Shown piece after piece: positions 63,545 through 64,000 of a DNA stretch of 64,000 bases. The stretch spans positions 308,884 to 372,883 of the forward strand of contig MEHQ01001493.1 of NCBI GenBank assembly GCA_008828725.1. Reading direction: 5' to 3'. The translations under genes were made by a program, and so were the position numbers. Numbering within the stretch: the first letter of the stretch is position 1; every line of letters begins with the position of its first letter. This DNA comes from Saccharina japonica (taxonomy: Eukaryota > Sar > Phaeophyceae > Laminariales > Laminariaceae). The notes under the pieces are model-generated. The model was not told the origin of the DNA and did no database searches. It saw only the letters and a program-made list of their open reading frames with translations.

Positions 63545-63800
63545 GTAGAGGTATACCTTTTTTTGGCGGAAACGTTTTCTGAATGACCTATTAAAGGCTC
63601 CTTAACCCAAAATCGTCAGTTTCTTTTTTATGGTATACTTAAGGCATGGGGATTGTTCACCGGGTATATAGCACATTTATTTTCCTCCAAAATCAGTTTT
63701 TGACTCAATATCAGTACGAGTATAGAGCTCCTCACGTGACCACCCTCATAAAATGGCCTGTACGCAGGTGCACCTCTACCGTAATAGCATGCTTCATGAC
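63545..63800 (+). repeat. Partner of the 5.0-5.3 kb repeat
   Basis: TTTTCTGAATGACC, CCCAAAATCGTC, TAGAGCTCCTCACGTGACCACCCTCA and CAGGTGCACCTCTACCGTA, in the same order and orientation as at 5,070-5,310. Confidence 0.75.
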
Positions 63801-63809
63801 CTATTAAAT

Positions 63810-64000
63810 TATTTCATAGCTCGCCTTGCCGGGGGGCGGGAGCCGTATAATCTGTACGATCTACTGTAGCGCATGTTTCTGGGCTGAATGATCTGTACTA
63901 CACAGATCCTGCACAGCATCTCATAATGGCAGGATAGGATCTAGATGATCTAGATGTAGATGATCTAGATGTAGATGATCTAGATGTAGATGATCGATCT
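63810..64000 (-). repeat. GATC-rich repeat running off the right edge
   Basis: Inverted relative to 54.8 kb: GGCGGGAGCCGTA, GATCTGTACTACACAGATCCTGC, then (GATCTAGATGTAGAT)n units of 15 bp to the end. Confidence 0.8.

Overview
The window is nuclear DNA of an intron-rich eukaryote. Short GC-rich exons (75-320 nt) sit between introns of 0.3-4 kb that carry long homopolymer G/C tracts, microsatellites and small transposons. TTAGGG-like stretches occur at three places. This style fits a brown alga (Phaeophyceae, Ectocarpus-like). That placement is inference from gene architecture, not from a marker gene.

Three protein-coding genes can be supported. (1) 628-12,841, minus strand: a homologue of MMS19, the HEAT-repeat adaptor of cytosolic iron-sulfur protein assembly. 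Six exons are placed, in the order of the MMS19 family. The last exon lies off the left edge and the N-terminal exons are not visible. (2) 16,203-28,109, plus strand: a divergent non-RD protein kinase in six exons with a clear stop codon. The exon(s) for the ATP-binding N-lobe are not found. (3) 31,798 to about 61,060, plus strand: a long coiled-coil protein of about 1,400-1,500 residues, built from some 28 small exons, most of them a multiple of three long with phase-0 junctions. Its start is well supported, its end is not. It resembles a golgin or tether in general form, but no family was recognised.

Genes 1 and 2 point away from each other. The 3.4 kb between their visible exons (12.85-16.2 kb) is almost entirely repeats. 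Genes 2 and 3 are in tandem, separated by 3.7 kb (28.1-31.8 kb) with no convincing gene.

The rest is a dense layer of short mobile elements: a tRNA-derived SINE family (five copies), a TA-flanked MITE family (at least five copies and a possible 1.5-kb relative), several fold-back elements with near-perfect arms, a 0.8-kb element with 24-bp inverted ends, a poly-G-led dispersed repeat in about a dozen copies, a GATC-rich repeat one copy of which carries a tRNA-like head, and tandem arrays with units of 3, 5, 6, 8, 11, 12, 28 and about 108 bp. Nested insertions give a relative order of arrival. There is an 87-base assembly gap at 10,512-10,598. No retrovirus-like, LTR or viral gene, CRISPR array or standalone tRNA/rRNA gene was recognised. 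No single obvious new system was found. The most original signals are the modular coiled-coil gene, the SINE family and the foldback/MITE layer.
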